NCBI GenBank assembly: GCA_903909815.1 | Contig: CAIVXG010000048.1 | Coordinates: forward strand, 1 to 36,077 | Source: an uncultured beta proteobacterium | GTDB taxonomy: Bacteria; Pseudomonadota; Gammaproteobacteria; Burkholderiales; Burkholderiaceae_C | Direction: 5' to 3' | DNA length: 36,077 nucleotides | Shown: piece after piece, positions 7,845-16,393 of the stretch | Position numbering within the stretch: position 1 is the stretch's first letter | Layout of the letters: every line of letters begins with the position of its first letter | The notes under the pieces: generated by a model | What the model was told of the DNA's origin: nothing | Databases searched by the model: none | The model's input: the letters and a program-made list of their open reading frames with translations, nothing else | Program-made: the position numbers and the translations under genes

Positions 7845-8663
7845 ATGTCAATCGCAGCCGGCAGCGCAAAAATGCCCACGTGGTTCATCCCCCATGGCGG
7901 TGGCCCCTGCTTCTTCATGGACTGGAACCCGCCGGACGCATGGAACAAGATGGCGGATTTCTTGCGGAATCTGGCAGCGACCCTGCCGCGCCAACCGCAA
8001 GCCATCGTGATGGTCTCTGCACACTGGCTCGAACCCCATCTGGGAGTGACCAGCGGCGCGCAGCCCGAACTCATCTACGACTACTACGGCTTCCCGCCCC
8101 ACACCTACGCGCTGAAGTACCCGGCGCCAGGTGCGCCCGCGCTGGCGCAGCAGATCGTGAACACGCTCACCGCAGCCGGCATCGACAGCGCCGCGGACGC
8201 GCAGCGCGGATTTGACCATGGCATGTTCATTCCGCTCAAGCTAATCTTTCCGCAGGCCGACATACCGGTGGTGCAACTCTCGCTGCACAACTCGCTGGAC
8301 CCTGCGCGCCACCTAGAGGTGGGCCGCGCGCTGCAAACGCTGCGCGATCAGGATGTGCTGCTCATAGGAAGCGGTATGAGCTTTCACAACATGCGCGCTT
8401 ATGGCAATCCGCAATTCGGCCCCGTCTCCGATGCCTTCGACGAGTGGTTGACCCGGGCCGTCGAGTCCAGTCCGCAGGAGAGGGAGCGCCTGCTCGCGAA
8501 CTGGGAGCAGGCACCTGGCGCGCGCCAGTGCCACCCGCCACGCGCCGAAGAGCACCTGATACCGCTCATGACGGTGGCCGGCGCGGCCGGCGACGATGCA
8601 GGTCGCAAGGTGTTTTCCGACCGGGTGATGGAGACGACGCTGTCGGCGTTCAGCTTTGGTTGA
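7845..8663 (+). CDS. ygiD: class III extradiol dioxygenase, 4,5-DOPA dioxygenase family
   Basis: Cytoplasmic enzyme of 272 aa of the LigB-type extradiol ring-cleavage superfamily, DODA/YgiD branch, which opens catecholic rings using a single divalent metal. Conserved histidines are visible in PHGGGP (H17), VSAHW (H60), FDHGMF (H125) and RAEEHLIPL (H237), the usual metal and acid/base positions. Length is normal (about 260-275). GGGAAAG precedes the ATG. It stands alone, 123 nt after the Fe-S flavoprotein and convergent with the TPR gene. The natural substrate in bacteria is uncertain. Confidence 0.88.
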   Translation: MSIAAGSAKMPTWFIPHGGGPCFFMDWNPPDAWNKMADFLRNLAATLPRQPQAIVMVSAHWLEPHLGVTSGAQPELIYDYYGFPPHTYALKYPAPGAPALAQQIVNTLTAAGIDSAADAQRGFDHGMFIPLKLIFPQADIPVVQLSLHNSLDPARHLEVGRALQTLRDQDVLLIGSGMSFHNMRAYGNPQFGPVSDAFDEWLTRAVESSPQERERLLANWEQAPGARQCHPPRAEEHLIPLMTVAGAAGDDAGRKVFSDRVMETTLSAFSFG

Positions 8664-8683
8664 TCCTGGGCCAAACCCGGGAT
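8663..8683 (+). terminator. hairpin just after the dioxygenase gene, possible terminator
   Basis: ATCCTGGG and CCCGGGAT pair over 8 bp (one U-G pair) around a CCAAA loop, starting at the last base of the stop codon. There is no U-run after it, so it is at best a weak or Rho-assisted terminator between two convergent genes. Confidence 0.35.
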
Positions 8684-8804
8684 GAATCGCTCCTCTGCGT
8701 CAAAGACATAGTGAGTGCCAACTTGCGCTGCACCAGCATTCAAATCAACCTGTTTCGCGAAGGGCTACGTGCGGGACGCAGCCAGCTCAAATTTGCGGAT
8801 TGGA

Positions 8805-9695
8805 TCAGCTGTCCCAGCCACCACCGTCGCCGCTGCTGGCAACTGAGCCGCCGTCATCCCACGAACCGGCGTCGCTGACGCCGAAGTTCTGTCCACCCAT
8901 GTCGTTGTTTCCGACAAAAGGCTGGTCGTAGTTATTGCTGCTGCCGCTGTCGAGCTGTCGGTTGGCACCCTCATGCCCGCCCATCAGGCTCTTTCCTATG
9001 GCCTCGGCAGCCATCACGCCTGCGCCCACAGCCAAGCCTGTGGCCAGACCCCCCATCAAATGGCCACCGATGCCACTGCCCTGCGGTTGCGCGTAACCAC
9101 CGGGCCCATAGCCCGGCGCCACGGCGCCACCGCCGCCCATACCGAAGCCCTGTGGGCCCACCAGGCCGTTGCCCTGCGCCGGCGTCGGATATGGCACCTG
9201 GGCCATGAATTGCGGCTCAGGCTTCTTGCGCAACATCACGATGGCCAACGCGATCAAGCCACCCCCTATGGCCAGCGCCAGGCCCCAGGGGAATGATGAC
9301 GCCGCAGCGGGGGCCTGCGCCATCGGGCTGGCGCTCATCGAGCGCGGCATGCTGCGGGCCGCGAGTTGCGCGCGCAAGGCCTGCACGGCCTCGGGTTTGA
9401 TTGAAGGCAGGCCGGGAGCGAGCTTTTCCGCCGTCGCCAGCTCTTCGCGTGCGCGTCCCATCTGGCCCTGGCGCGCCGCCAGTTCGGCCTGCACATAGTG
9501 CGCCTTGCCACTGCTTGGATGCGCCACCAGCACCTGCTGCATCATTGCCTGCGCCTGCTCCATGTGGCCAGCATTGGCTGCGTCATACACCTGGTTCAAA
9601 GTGGGTTCGGACTGAGCCATGGCCAGGCCGCAGCCCAGCAAGGCGGCAACCGCCAGCCACTTGCCTGCACGCTGCATGATCGATCGTTTCAACAT
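8805..9695 (-). CDS. TPR-repeat membrane protein with Gly-rich C-terminus
   Basis: Exported membrane protein of 296 aa, family not named. An N-terminal signal (KWLAVAALLGCGLAMAQ) is followed by a short tetratricopeptide region (about 30-110; NQVYDAANAGHMEQAQAMMQ, AHYVQAELAARQGQMGRARE). A Pro/Ala linker leads to one transmembrane helix at about 137-154 (LALAIGGGLIALAIVML) and the basic stop-transfer RKK. The remainder is Gly/Met/Pro-rich with a second hydrophobic Gly/Ala stretch near 210-230 and an acidic Gly-Ser-Asp tail ending GGGWDS. The start at 9695 is backed by AAGGG seven nt upstream. It probably presents a periplasmic TPR domain to a partner. No neighbour reveals its process. Confidence 0.72.
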   Translation of the reverse strand: MLKRSIMQRAGKWLAVAALLGCGLAMAQSEPTLNQVYDAANAGHMEQAQAMMQQVLVAHPSSGKAHYVQAELAARQGQMGRAREELATAEKLAPGLPSIKPEAVQALRAQLAARSMPRSMSASPMAQAPAAASSFPWGLALAIGGGLIALAIVMLRKKPEPQFMAQVPYPTPAQGNGLVGPQGFGMGGGGAVAPGYGPGGYAQPQGSGIGGHLMGGLATGLAVGAGVMAAEAIGKSLMGGHEGANRQLDSGSSNNYDQPFVGNNDMGGQNFGVSDAGSWDDGGSVASSGDGGGWDS

Positions 9696-10030
9696 CTATT
9701 TACCCTTCAATGGTGTGGAACTTACTTGGGCGAGATGGTGGCATCCACTGGCAATACAAGTGCCAGCGCGCATCGAGCCCGGCCTGGTGAGCCTTCCGCC
9801 GGCAGCCATCCTGGCGCCACGCGACTGTACTGTGCATTTGAGAATCCTGTGCGACAGGCCCGGTAATACTACCTAGGTCATAACCCGCTGGCAGGGCGCA
9901 GTGCAATTTGCTAACATTTTCTTTCCTTCGGGCCGAGGTGTCCGAGTGCCTCCAACCTTAACTTGAAAGAACTAATATTCATGCATCGGGGCATTTCGCC
10001 ACCGAGGCGGGAATTTAGCCGGAGAGCCAT
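9696..10030. other. divergent intergenic region between the TPR gene and the liv operon
   Basis: This 335-nt gap must hold promoters for the leftward TPR gene and the rightward livG operon. The only structured segment I find is the hairpin element at 9964-10019, listed separately. A GG/GC pair near 9888-9902 resembles a sigma-54 site, but its spacing is one base too long. The rest looks unremarkable. Confidence 0.5.
9964..10019 (+). repeat. structured hairpin element, copy A, in the livG leader
   Basis: This 56-nt segment runs from TGAAAGAAC to TTTAGC and ends two nt before the livG Shine-Dalgarno. It folds as outer stem CTAATATTC/GAATTTAG (one bulge), inner stem TCGG/CCGA and apical stem GGC/GCC around ATTTC. 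A second copy with the same architecture but different outer-stem bases lies at 12777-12833. The position suits a leader RNA element, but a dispersed palindromic repeat is equally possible. Confidence 0.5.
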
Positions 10031-10804
10031 TTGTCAGCGGAGTTCATTCTTGAAACGCGTGGTTTGACCAAGGAATTCAAGGGATTCGTGGCCGTCAATC
10101 GTGTCGACCTGAAGGTCAGGCGCGGCCACATACACGCCCTCATCGGCCCCAATGGCGCTGGCAAGACCACGTTCTTCAACCTGCTCACCAAGTTCTTGCA
10201 TCCCACTCGCGGCAACATCGTGTTCAACGACGTGGACATCACCACCGAAGTGCCGGCGCAAACGGCGCGCCGAGGCATCGTGCGCTCGTTCCAGATTTCG
10301 GCCGTATTCCCGCACATGACGGTGCTGGAAAACGTGCGGGCCGCGCTGCAGCGCAACCTGGGCACCTCGTTTCACTTCTGGAAATCCGAAAGCACGCTGT
10401 TTCACCTGCATGAACGAGCGCAGGCCTTGCTGGCCGAAGTGGATCTGCAGGATTTCGCCGACGAACTCACGGTGAATCTGCCTTACGGGCGCAAGCGTGC
10501 ACTGGAACTGGCCACCACCTTGGCGCTGGAACCCGAACTCATGCTGCTGGACGAACCCACCCAGGGCATGGGACACGAGGACGTGGACCGCGTGACGCAG
10601 CTGATCAAAAAAGTTTCCACCGGACGCACCATCCTGATGGTGGAACACAACATGAACGTGGTGTCGTCAATTGCCGACCGCATCACCGTGCTGCAACGCG
10701 GCGCCATCATCGCCGACGGCCCCTACGCCGAAGTATCGAGAAACCCGCAGGTGATGGAAGCCTATATGGGCACCGCCGACGCCGCCTTGCAGGGAGCGCA
10801 TTGA
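10031..10804 (+). CDS. livG: ABC transporter ATP-binding protein, LivG type
   Basis: ATPase subunit of 257 aa of a branched-chain-amino-acid-type (HAAT) importer, acting at the cytoplasmic face. The Walker A motif is GPNGAGKTT (39-47). The signature is of the LivG kind (LPYGRKRALE) rather than LSGGQ, the Walker B is LMLLDEPTQGMG, and the H-loop lies in MVEHNM. The start is TTG at 10031, chosen because GGAG lies at 10021-10024 with good spacing and the next in-frame Met is too far in. Its stop is directly followed by the livF start. It is first in an operon with livF, the binding protein, livH and livM. The substrate is unknown. Confidence 0.9.
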   Translation: MSAEFILETRGLTKEFKGFVAVNRVDLKVRRGHIHALIGPNGAGKTTFFNLLTKFLHPTRGNIVFNDVDITTEVPAQTARRGIVRSFQISAVFPHMTVLENVRAALQRNLGTSFHFWKSESTLFHLHERAQALLAEVDLQDFADELTVNLPYGRKRALELATTLALEPELMLLDEPTQGMGHEDVDRVTQLIKKVSTGRTILMVEHNMNVVSSIADRITVLQRGAIIADGPYAEVSRNPQVMEAYMGTADAALQGAH

Positions 10805-11509
10805 ATGGCCCAGGAGCTGCTGCGCATCGAAGACCTGCACGCCTGGTATGGCGAGTCGCACATCCTGCACGGCGTGAATCTGGCCGTGAACGAAGGTGAG
10901 GTCGTGACGCTGCTGGGGCGCAACGGTGCGGGCCGTACCACGACCATGCGCGCCATTGTCGGCATGACCGGCACGCGCAAGGGTTCAATCAAGGTTTTCG
11001 GCAAGGAAGCGATAGGCCTGGCTGCACACAGGGTGGCACGCCTGGGGGTGGGTTACTGCCCGGAAGAGCGCGGTATTTTTGCCAGCTTGACGGCTTTTGA
11101 GAACCTGATGCTGCCGCCCACGATCGCGCCGGGCGGAATGAGCGTTGACGAGATCTACGCCATGTTCCCGAACCTGGAGGAACGCGCCAACAGCCCCGGC
11201 ACCCGACTGTCCGGGGGTGAACAGCAGATGCTGGCCGTGGCCCGCATCTTGCGCACCGGCGCGCGACTGTTGCTGCTGGATGAGATCTCCGAAGGCCTGG
11301 CGCCGGTGATCGTGCAAAAACTGGCCGAGATGATTCTCGCGCTCAAGGCGCGAGGCTACACCATCGTTCTTGTCGAGCAGAATTTCCGCTTTGCTGCACC
11401 CCTGGCGGACCGGTTCTATGTGATGGAGCACGGCTGCATCGTGAAGCAGTTCACACAGGCAGAGTTGGGCCAAAACATGGGCATGCTGCAGGAGTATCTG
11501 GGGGTTTAG
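10805..11509 (+). CDS. livF: ABC transporter ATP-binding protein, LivF type, with Arg in Walker A
   Basis: Second ATPase subunit, 234 aa, of the same HAAT importer. It has LSGGEQQMLAVARIL as signature, LLLLDEISEGLAP as Walker B and LVEQN as H-loop. The Walker A reads GRNGAGRTT, so the usual catalytic Lys is Arg44 (codon CGT). That could weaken ATP hydrolysis at one of the two sites, or be a tolerated family variant. The ATG directly follows the livG stop, so translation is coupled. Confidence 0.88.
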   Translation: MAQELLRIEDLHAWYGESHILHGVNLAVNEGEVVTLLGRNGAGRTTTMRAIVGMTGTRKGSIKVFGKEAIGLAAHRVARLGVGYCPEERGIFASLTAFENLMLPPTIAPGGMSVDEIYAMFPNLEERANSPGTRLSGGEQQMLAVARILRTGARLLLLDEISEGLAPVIVQKLAEMILALKARGYTIVLVEQNFRFAAPLADRFYVMEHGCIVKQFTQAELGQNMGMLQEYLGV

Positions 11510-11568
11510 GCCGGCTGTGGTCGAACCTCATCTTTTTCTTTAACTCGAAACTCAACCAGGAGACATTC

Positions 11569-12762
11569 ATGAAATTGAAATTACTTGTAGCCGCACTCGC
11601 CATGGGACTCGGCACCATCGCATCTGCACAGAACACCGGGCCGATCCGCATCGGCATGATCACCGACATGTCCAGCCTGTATGCCGACATCGACGGGCCG
11701 GCCGGTGCAGAAATGGTGAAGTGGGCGGTGCAGGATTTCGGCGGCAAGGTGTTGAACCGCCCGATCGAAGTACTCACGGCCGACCATCAGAACAAGGCCG
11801 ACGTGGCCAGTTCCAAGGCGCGCGAATGGATGGACAAAGAAGGCCTGGCAATGCTGGTGGGCGGCACCAGCTCGGGCACGGCGCTGGCCATGGCCAAGGT
11901 GGCGGCGGAAAAGAAGCGCCCGTTCATTTCCATCGGTGCGGGTTCGGCCCGGCTGACGAACGAAGACTGCACGCCGTACACGGTGCACTACGCCTACGAT
12001 ACCGTGGCGCTGGCCAAGGTGGCGGGCAAGGCGCTGGTACAAGCCGGCAACAAGAGCTGGTACTTTCTCACTGCCGACTACGCCTTCGGTTATTCCTTGG
12101 AAAGCGACGCGGCCAATGTGGTCAAGGCCAACGGTGGCACAGTGGCCGGCTCGGTTCGGCATCCGCTGAACGCGTCCGACTTCTCCTCCTTCCTGCTGCA
12201 GGCACAGTCGTCCAAGGCGCAGATTTTGGCGCTGGCGAATGCGGGCGGCGACTTCACCAACGCGATGAAGGCAGCCAAGGAATTCGGCGTCACCAAGAGC
12301 ATGAAGGTTGCCGGCCTGCTGGTGTTCATCAATGATGTGCACAGCCTGGGGCTGGCCAACACCGAAGGCCTGCAACTGGCAGACAGCTGGTACTGGAACC
12401 AGGACGACGCGTCGCGCAAGTTTGCCAAGCGCTTCTTCGAAAAATACAAGCGCATGCCCTCGAGCCTGCAGGCGGCGGACTACTCGGCCACAGCCAATTA
12501 CCTCAAGGCCGTGCAGACTGCCGGCACGACGGACGCCGACAAGGTGATGGCCACGCTCAAGGGCATGAAGTTCGACGACTTCTACAGCAAGGGCCAGATC
12601 CGGGCCGATGGCCGCATGATCCACGACATGTATCTGTACCAAGTCAAGAGCTCCAAGGATTCGACCACCCCCTGGGATTACTACAAGACCGTGGCCAAGA
12701 TTCCGGGTGACCAGGCTTTCACCACGGTGGCCGAGTCCAAGTGCTCGCTGCTGAAGAAGTAA
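11569..12762 (+). CDS. livK: periplasmic branched-chain-type substrate-binding protein
   Basis: Exported receptor of 397 aa for the Liv-type transporter. The signal peptide is MKLKLLVAALAMGLGTIASA, cleaved before QN. The mature protein begins PIRIGMITDMSSLYADIDGP, typical of type I periplasmic binding proteins of the HAAT group, and contains the ligand-site stretch LVGGTSSGTALAMA. AGGAG lies about 7 nt before the ATG. The substrate cannot be read from sequence; homologues bind amino acids, amides or aromatic acids. A hairpin element follows 14 nt after the stop. Confidence 0.86.
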   Translation: MKLKLLVAALAMGLGTIASAQNTGPIRIGMITDMSSLYADIDGPAGAEMVKWAVQDFGGKVLNRPIEVLTADHQNKADVASSKAREWMDKEGLAMLVGGTSSGTALAMAKVAAEKKRPFISIGAGSARLTNEDCTPYTVHYAYDTVALAKVAGKALVQAGNKSWYFLTADYAFGYSLESDAANVVKANGGTVAGSVRHPLNASDFSSFLLQAQSSKAQILALANAGGDFTNAMKAAKEFGVTKSMKVAGLLVFINDVHSLGLANTEGLQLADSWYWNQDDASRKFAKRFFEKYKRMPSSLQAADYSATANYLKAVQTAGTTDADKVMATLKGMKFDDFYSKGQIRADGRMIHDMYLYQVKSSKDSTTPWDYYKTVAKIPGDQAFTTVAESKCSLLKK

Positions 12763-12776
12763 GGAAGCCACTAACG

Positions 12777-12833
12777 TGAAAGAACGAACTTTCATGACTC
12801 GGGGCGATTCGCCGCCGAAGCATGAAAGTTAGC
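12777..12833 (+). repeat. structured hairpin element, copy B, after the binding-protein gene
   Basis: This is a second copy of the element at 9964-10019, again running from TGAAAGAAC to GTTAGC. The outer stem is a perfect 10 bp (AACTTTCATG/CATGAAAGTT), with inner stem TCGG/CCGA and apical GGC/GCC around GATTC. The loop-proximal bases TCGGGGC and TTCGCC are shared with copy A, while the outer stem differs yet still pairs. There is no U-run, so it is not a classic terminator. Confidence 0.55.
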
Positions 12834-12848
12834 TCTGTATTGATCCGG

Positions 12849-12928
12849 CATGGATTGCCACGCTTCTCTCGCAATGACGGCCCCCATCTCGTCCTTGCGA
12901 GGAGCGTCCGCGACGCGGCAATCCATGG
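12849..12928. repeat. GTCATTGCGAG-family palindromic repeat between livK and livH
   Basis: Inverted ends CATGGATTGCC (12849-12859) and GGCAATCCATG (12917-12927) enclose CGCAATGAC and CTTGCGAGGAGCG, half units of the short palindromic repeat found at four other places here. It lies in the 195-nt gap of the liv operon, with hairpin copy B on its left. Confidence 0.8.
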
Positions 12929-12957
12929 GTTTTCTACGTGTGAATTGACGGACCTGC

Positions 12958-13842
12958 ATGGAAATCTTCGGTATCCCCCTTCAAGCTTTTTTGGGTCAGT
13001 TGCTGCTGGGCCTGGTCAATGGCGCGTTCTACGCCCTGCTCAGCCTGGGGCTGGCCGTCATCTTTGGCCTGCTGGGCATCGTGAACTTTGCCCATGGAGC
13101 GCTCTACATGATGGGTGCCTTCGCCGCCTGGATCATGCTGGAGCAGTTCGGCATCAACTACTGGGCGGCGCTGGTGCTGGCGCCCTTGACCGTGGGCATC
13201 CTGGGCGTCGCGATCGAGCGCTTGCTGCTCAAGCATCTGTACAAGCTCGATCCGCTGTACGGCTTGCTGCTGACCTTTGGTCTGGCGCTGATTTTTGAAG
13301 GCGTGTTCCGTGAGATCTACGGCGCCTCAGGACAGAATTACGATGTACCCGAACTGCTTTCTGGGGCCACCAATCTGGGCTTCATGGTGCTGCCGAACTA
13401 CCGTGCCTGGGTGGTGCTGGTGTCCTTGGTGGTGTGCCTGGGCACCTGGTACCTGATCGAGCGCACGCGCCTGGGCGCCTATTTGCGCGCCGGCACCGAG
13501 AACGCGGCGCTGGTGCAGGCCTTTGGCATCAACGTGCCTTTGATGGTGATGCTCACATATGGCGCAGGAGCGGCCCTGGCCGCGCTGGCCGGCGTGCTGG
13601 CGGCGCCCATCATCCAGGTGAGTCCACTCATGGGCTCGAACTTGATAATCGTGGTGTTCGCCGTGGTGGTGATTGGCGGCATGGGCTCGATCCTGGGCTC
13701 CGTCATTACCGGCTTGGCGCTGGGACTGATGGAAGGTTTGACGCGTGTGTTCTACCCGGAAGCATCCAACATCGTGGTGTTCGTGATCATGGTGATCGTG
13801 CTCATGGTGCGGCCCAACGGCTTGTTTGGCAAGGAATCCTGA
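12958..13842 (+). CDS. livH: ABC transporter permease, LivH type
   Basis: Inner-membrane permease of 294 aa of the HAAT importer. About eight hydrophobic helices are visible, and the conserved LivH stretch GLAVIFGLLGIVNFAHGALYMMGA lies at about 30-53. VVIGGMGSILGSVITGLALG near 235-254 is the usual coupling and C-terminal signature. Length is normal (about 290). The gap before it carries repeats, so expression may depend on read-through from livK or on a promoter of its own. livM follows 2 nt later. Confidence 0.9.
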   Translation: MEIFGIPLQAFLGQLLLGLVNGAFYALLSLGLAVIFGLLGIVNFAHGALYMMGAFAAWIMLEQFGINYWAALVLAPLTVGILGVAIERLLLKHLYKLDPLYGLLLTFGLALIFEGVFREIYGASGQNYDVPELLSGATNLGFMVLPNYRAWVVLVSLVVCLGTWYLIERTRLGAYLRAGTENAALVQAFGINVPLMVMLTYGAGAALAALAGVLAAPIIQVSPLMGSNLIIVVFAVVVIGGMGSILGSVITGLALGLMEGLTRVFYPEASNIVVFVIMVIVLMVRPNGLFGKES

Positions 13843-13844
13843 TC

Positions 13845-14807
13845 ATGAACCCTGCTGCCAAATTGCTGCGCGTAACCTACATCGTGCTGCTGGCGCTGTT
13901 GCTGGCGGCGCCCATGCTGGGCCTGTACCCGGTGTTCGTGATGAAGCTGCTGTGCTACGCCATCTTTGCCTGCGCCTTTAACCTGCTGCTGGGCTTTACC
14001 GGTCTGCTGTCGTTCGGGCACGCGGCTTTCTTCGGCTCGGCCGCCTACATCACCGGCTGGCTCATCAAGTCGCAACATCTCACGCCGGAGCTGGGCATCG
14101 CGGCGGGCGTGGTGGGCGCGGGCGTCATCGGCCTGATGGTGGGCCTGGTCGCGATCCGGCGCCAGGGCATCTACTTCGCCATGATTACCATGGCGATCGC
14201 GCAAATGGTTTATTTTGTCTGCCTGCAGTCACCCTTTACCGGCGGTGAGGACGGGCTGCAGGGCGTGCCGCGCGGTTCGCTGTTCGGACTGTTGTCGCTG
14301 GAGTCCGATACCGCCCTGTACTACGTGGTGGTGTTGCTGTTCGTGGCCTGCTTCCTGACGATCTCGCGCATCGTGCATTCGCCCTTCGGCCAGGTGCTCA
14401 AGATGATCCGCGAGAACGAACCCCGTGCCATCTCGCTGGGCTATCAGGTGGACCGCTACAAGCTGCTCGCCTTTGTGTTGTCGGCGGCTCTGGCCGGGCT
14501 GGGCGGATCCCTGAAGACCCTGGTGATGGGTTTTGCCACGCTCTCGGACGCGCACTGGTCGATGTCGGGCGAGGTGATCCTGATGACGCTGCTGGGCGGC
14601 GTCGGCACCTTTTTCGGCCCCGTCTTTGGCGCCGGCATCGTGGTCTCGCTGCAGGACCTGCTGGCCGACAAGGTGGGCTCCTGGGTGAGCGTGATCATCG
14701 GCGTGATCTTCGTGCTGTGCGTGCTGGCCTTTCGCAAGGGCGTGGTCGGCGAAGTGCAGGCGTATCTGGAGCGGCGACGGCGCATCCTGGTCAAACCCGG
14801 CGCTTGA
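13845..14807 (+). CDS. livM: ABC transporter permease, LivM type
   Basis: Second inner-membrane permease, 320 aa, with about nine to ten hydrophobic helices. The LivM signatures are present: NLLLGFTGLLSFGHAAFFG near 44-62, RRQGIYFAMITMA near 103-115 and the EAA-like stretch RENEPRAISLGYQVDRYKLLAF near 190-210. I chose the ATG at 13845, with AAGGA nine nt upstream and two nt after the livH stop. It is the last gene of the operon, ending 18 nt before the convergent ureD. No terminator hairpin is seen between them. Confidence 0.9.
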   Translation: MNPAAKLLRVTYIVLLALLLAAPMLGLYPVFVMKLLCYAIFACAFNLLLGFTGLLSFGHAAFFGSAAYITGWLIKSQHLTPELGIAAGVVGAGVIGLMVGLVAIRRQGIYFAMITMAIAQMVYFVCLQSPFTGGEDGLQGVPRGSLFGLLSLESDTALYYVVVLLFVACFLTISRIVHSPFGQVLKMIRENEPRAISLGYQVDRYKLLAFVLSAALAGLGGSLKTLVMGFATLSDAHWSMSGEVILMTLLGGVGTFFGPVFGAGIVVSLQDLLADKVGSWVSVIIGVIFVLCVLAFRKGVVGEVQAYLERRRRILVKPGA

Positions 14808-14825
14808 CTCGCTTTCGGGCTGGTT

Positions 14826-15656
14826 TCACATCGCCCAAAGTCTGGGTCGCGCTGCGGCCCTATTCCAAAGGTATTGGCGCCATGCCGCCCACACGCTTTT
14901 CAGCAACTCCATGGCCGGCTCCACCTGCGGCGCCAGCACCCGCAACATCAGCACCTGAGGGTTCGGGCTGGTGACGCCGGCCAGCGGGGCCAGCGCATGC
15001 GACTGCAGCAACTCGCGCGCACACTCCAGCGCGCCTTCGCGTCGCGCGCGAGCAATAGCACTGCCCGAAGCAAAGAAGATCGACGCCACGCAGTGCTGAC
15101 CGGCCAGGCCCAGCGGGCTTTGCAGTAACCGCGTGTCGCTGGCATCGATCACGCCGCGCTCCAGCCAGACTCCGGGTAGTTCAATGTGCTGGCAAAATCG
15201 GCCGCGTGCGAACGGCTGATCTGCGTGCGGTAAGCCTAAAGCGGTGACGTCCCAGCCAAGCAGTTCGGCACCGGGCTGCAACTCAAAGCTCAGGCGATTT
15301 TCGGCGCGGCAGCCGTTGTACAAAATCGCTTCCAGCGGCAGCCACTCCATGCGCGCGCCCGCTTCCAGGCGAAGCTGCGTGCGCTGCAACGCGAGCTCGC
15401 CTTCGGAGCGGTAAAAACGCGTGGCCCCCGGCGTCGTGATGAGCGCGTGCGCGCCGCTGCCCACGCTGGCGCGGATGTCCAAGGTGTCTCCGCCGACCAG
15501 TCCGCCGGGCGGATGCACCAGCACGTTGTGGCAGACCGCGTCGCCTTCCGGGTACAGGGTTTGCAGCACGCGCAGCGGCCCATCGTGCACGAAGCGCGCC
15601 ACGCTGCGCTGCGCTTCCAGCGTGTAGTCAAGAGCGAGAGAGGCGTGCCAGGTCAT
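14826..15656 (-). CDS. ureD: urease accessory protein UreD (UreH)
   Basis: Urease maturation factor of 276 aa that binds the apo-urease complex and, with UreF and UreG, helps load nickel. Typical UreD features are PLRVLQTLYPEGD near 27-39, HPPGGLVGGDTLDI near 48-61 and TTPGATRFYRS near 74-84. It is last in the leftward urt operon, 31 nt after urtE, and is separated from ureA by the whole urt block. In related Burkholderiales ureD normally sits directly before ureA, so the order here suggests an inversion. Confidence 0.93.
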   Translation of the reverse strand: MTWHASLALDYTLEAQRSVARFVHDGPLRVLQTLYPEGDAVCHNVLVHPPGGLVGGDTLDIRASVGSGAHALITTPGATRFYRSEGELALQRTQLRLEAGARMEWLPLEAILYNGCRAENRLSFELQPGAELLGWDVTALGLPHADQPFARGRFCQHIELPGVWLERGVIDASDTRLLQSPLGLAGQHCVASIFFASGSAIARARREGALECARELLQSHALAPLAGVTSPNPQVLMLRVLAPQVEPAMELLKSVWAAWRQYLWNRAAARPRLWAM

Positions 15657-15687
15657 GCACCGATGGTACCGAGCCAGGGGAACAGTT

Positions 15688-16392
15688 TCAGATCGCCACC
15701 ATCTGGCGCACGCCGTTGGCTTCCATGTCCTTTCCAGCGCCGCGCGCGATCACGGCGCCGCGCTCCATCACGAGGTAGTCGTCGGCCAGTTCCTGCGCGA
15801 AGTCGTAGTATTGTTCCACCAGCAGGATGCCTACGCGCTTCCCGTCCAGCCCCTTGTCGGCGAGCATGCGGATGACGCGACCAATATCCTTGATGATGCT
15901 GGGCTGAATGCCTTCGGTCGGTTCATCCAGGATCAACAGCTTGGGTTTGGCCGCCAGTGCCCTTGCAATCGCCAGCTGCTGTTGCTGCCCGCCCGACAGG
16001 TCGCCGCCGCGGCGCTGCAGCATCTGCTTGAGCACGGGGAAAAGCTCGAACAGTTCCGGTGGTATGGGCGTGCTTGCGGACTTGTAGGCCAGACCCATGC
16101 GAAGGTTCTCTTCGACCGTAAGCCGCGCAAAAATTTCGCGTCCCTGCGGCACGAAACCAATGCCCGAGCGAGCACGCTGATACGGTGTGGCCTTGTCGAC
16201 GGAATTGCCCTCGAATTCAATGCTTCCGCTACGGATGGGAACGAGCCCCATCAAACATTTGAGCAGCGTGGTCTTGCCCACGCCATTGCGCCCCAGCAGC
16301 ACGGTGACCTGGCCCGGTTGCACGGTCAGGCTCACGTCGCGCAGGATGTGGGAGCCACCGTAATATTGATTGATGTTGTTGACGCTTAGCAT
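15688..16392 (-). CDS. urtE: urea ABC transporter ATP-binding protein UrtE
   Basis: ATPase subunit of 234 aa of the high-affinity urea importer UrtABCDE. It starts MLSVNNINQYYGGSHILRDV, with Walker A GRNGVGKTT, signature LSGGQQQQLAIARAL, Walker B LLILDEPTEGIQPSI and H-loop LLVEQYYD, the Tyr-Tyr-Asp being a UrtE trait. I chose the ATG at 16392 because GGGAAG precedes it and it starts 1 nt after the urtD stop; an upstream in-frame start at 16428 would overlap urtD. Confidence 0.93.
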   Translation of the reverse strand: MLSVNNINQYYGGSHILRDVSLTVQPGQVTVLLGRNGVGKTTLLKCLMGLVPIRSGSIEFEGNSVDKATPYQRARSGIGFVPQGREIFARLTVEENLRMGLAYKSASTPIPPELFELFPVLKQMLQRRGGDLSGGQQQQLAIARALAAKPKLLILDEPTEGIQPSIIKDIGRVIRMLADKGLDGKRVGILLVEQYYDFAQELADDYLVMERGAVIARGAGKDMEANGVRQMVAI

Positions 16393-16393
16393 G

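Noticed and set aside
9888-9905. Possible sigma-54 promoter before livG (TGGCAG followed by TGCAA)
   Set aside because: GG and GC are 11 rather than 10 nt apart, which sigma-54 does not tolerate.
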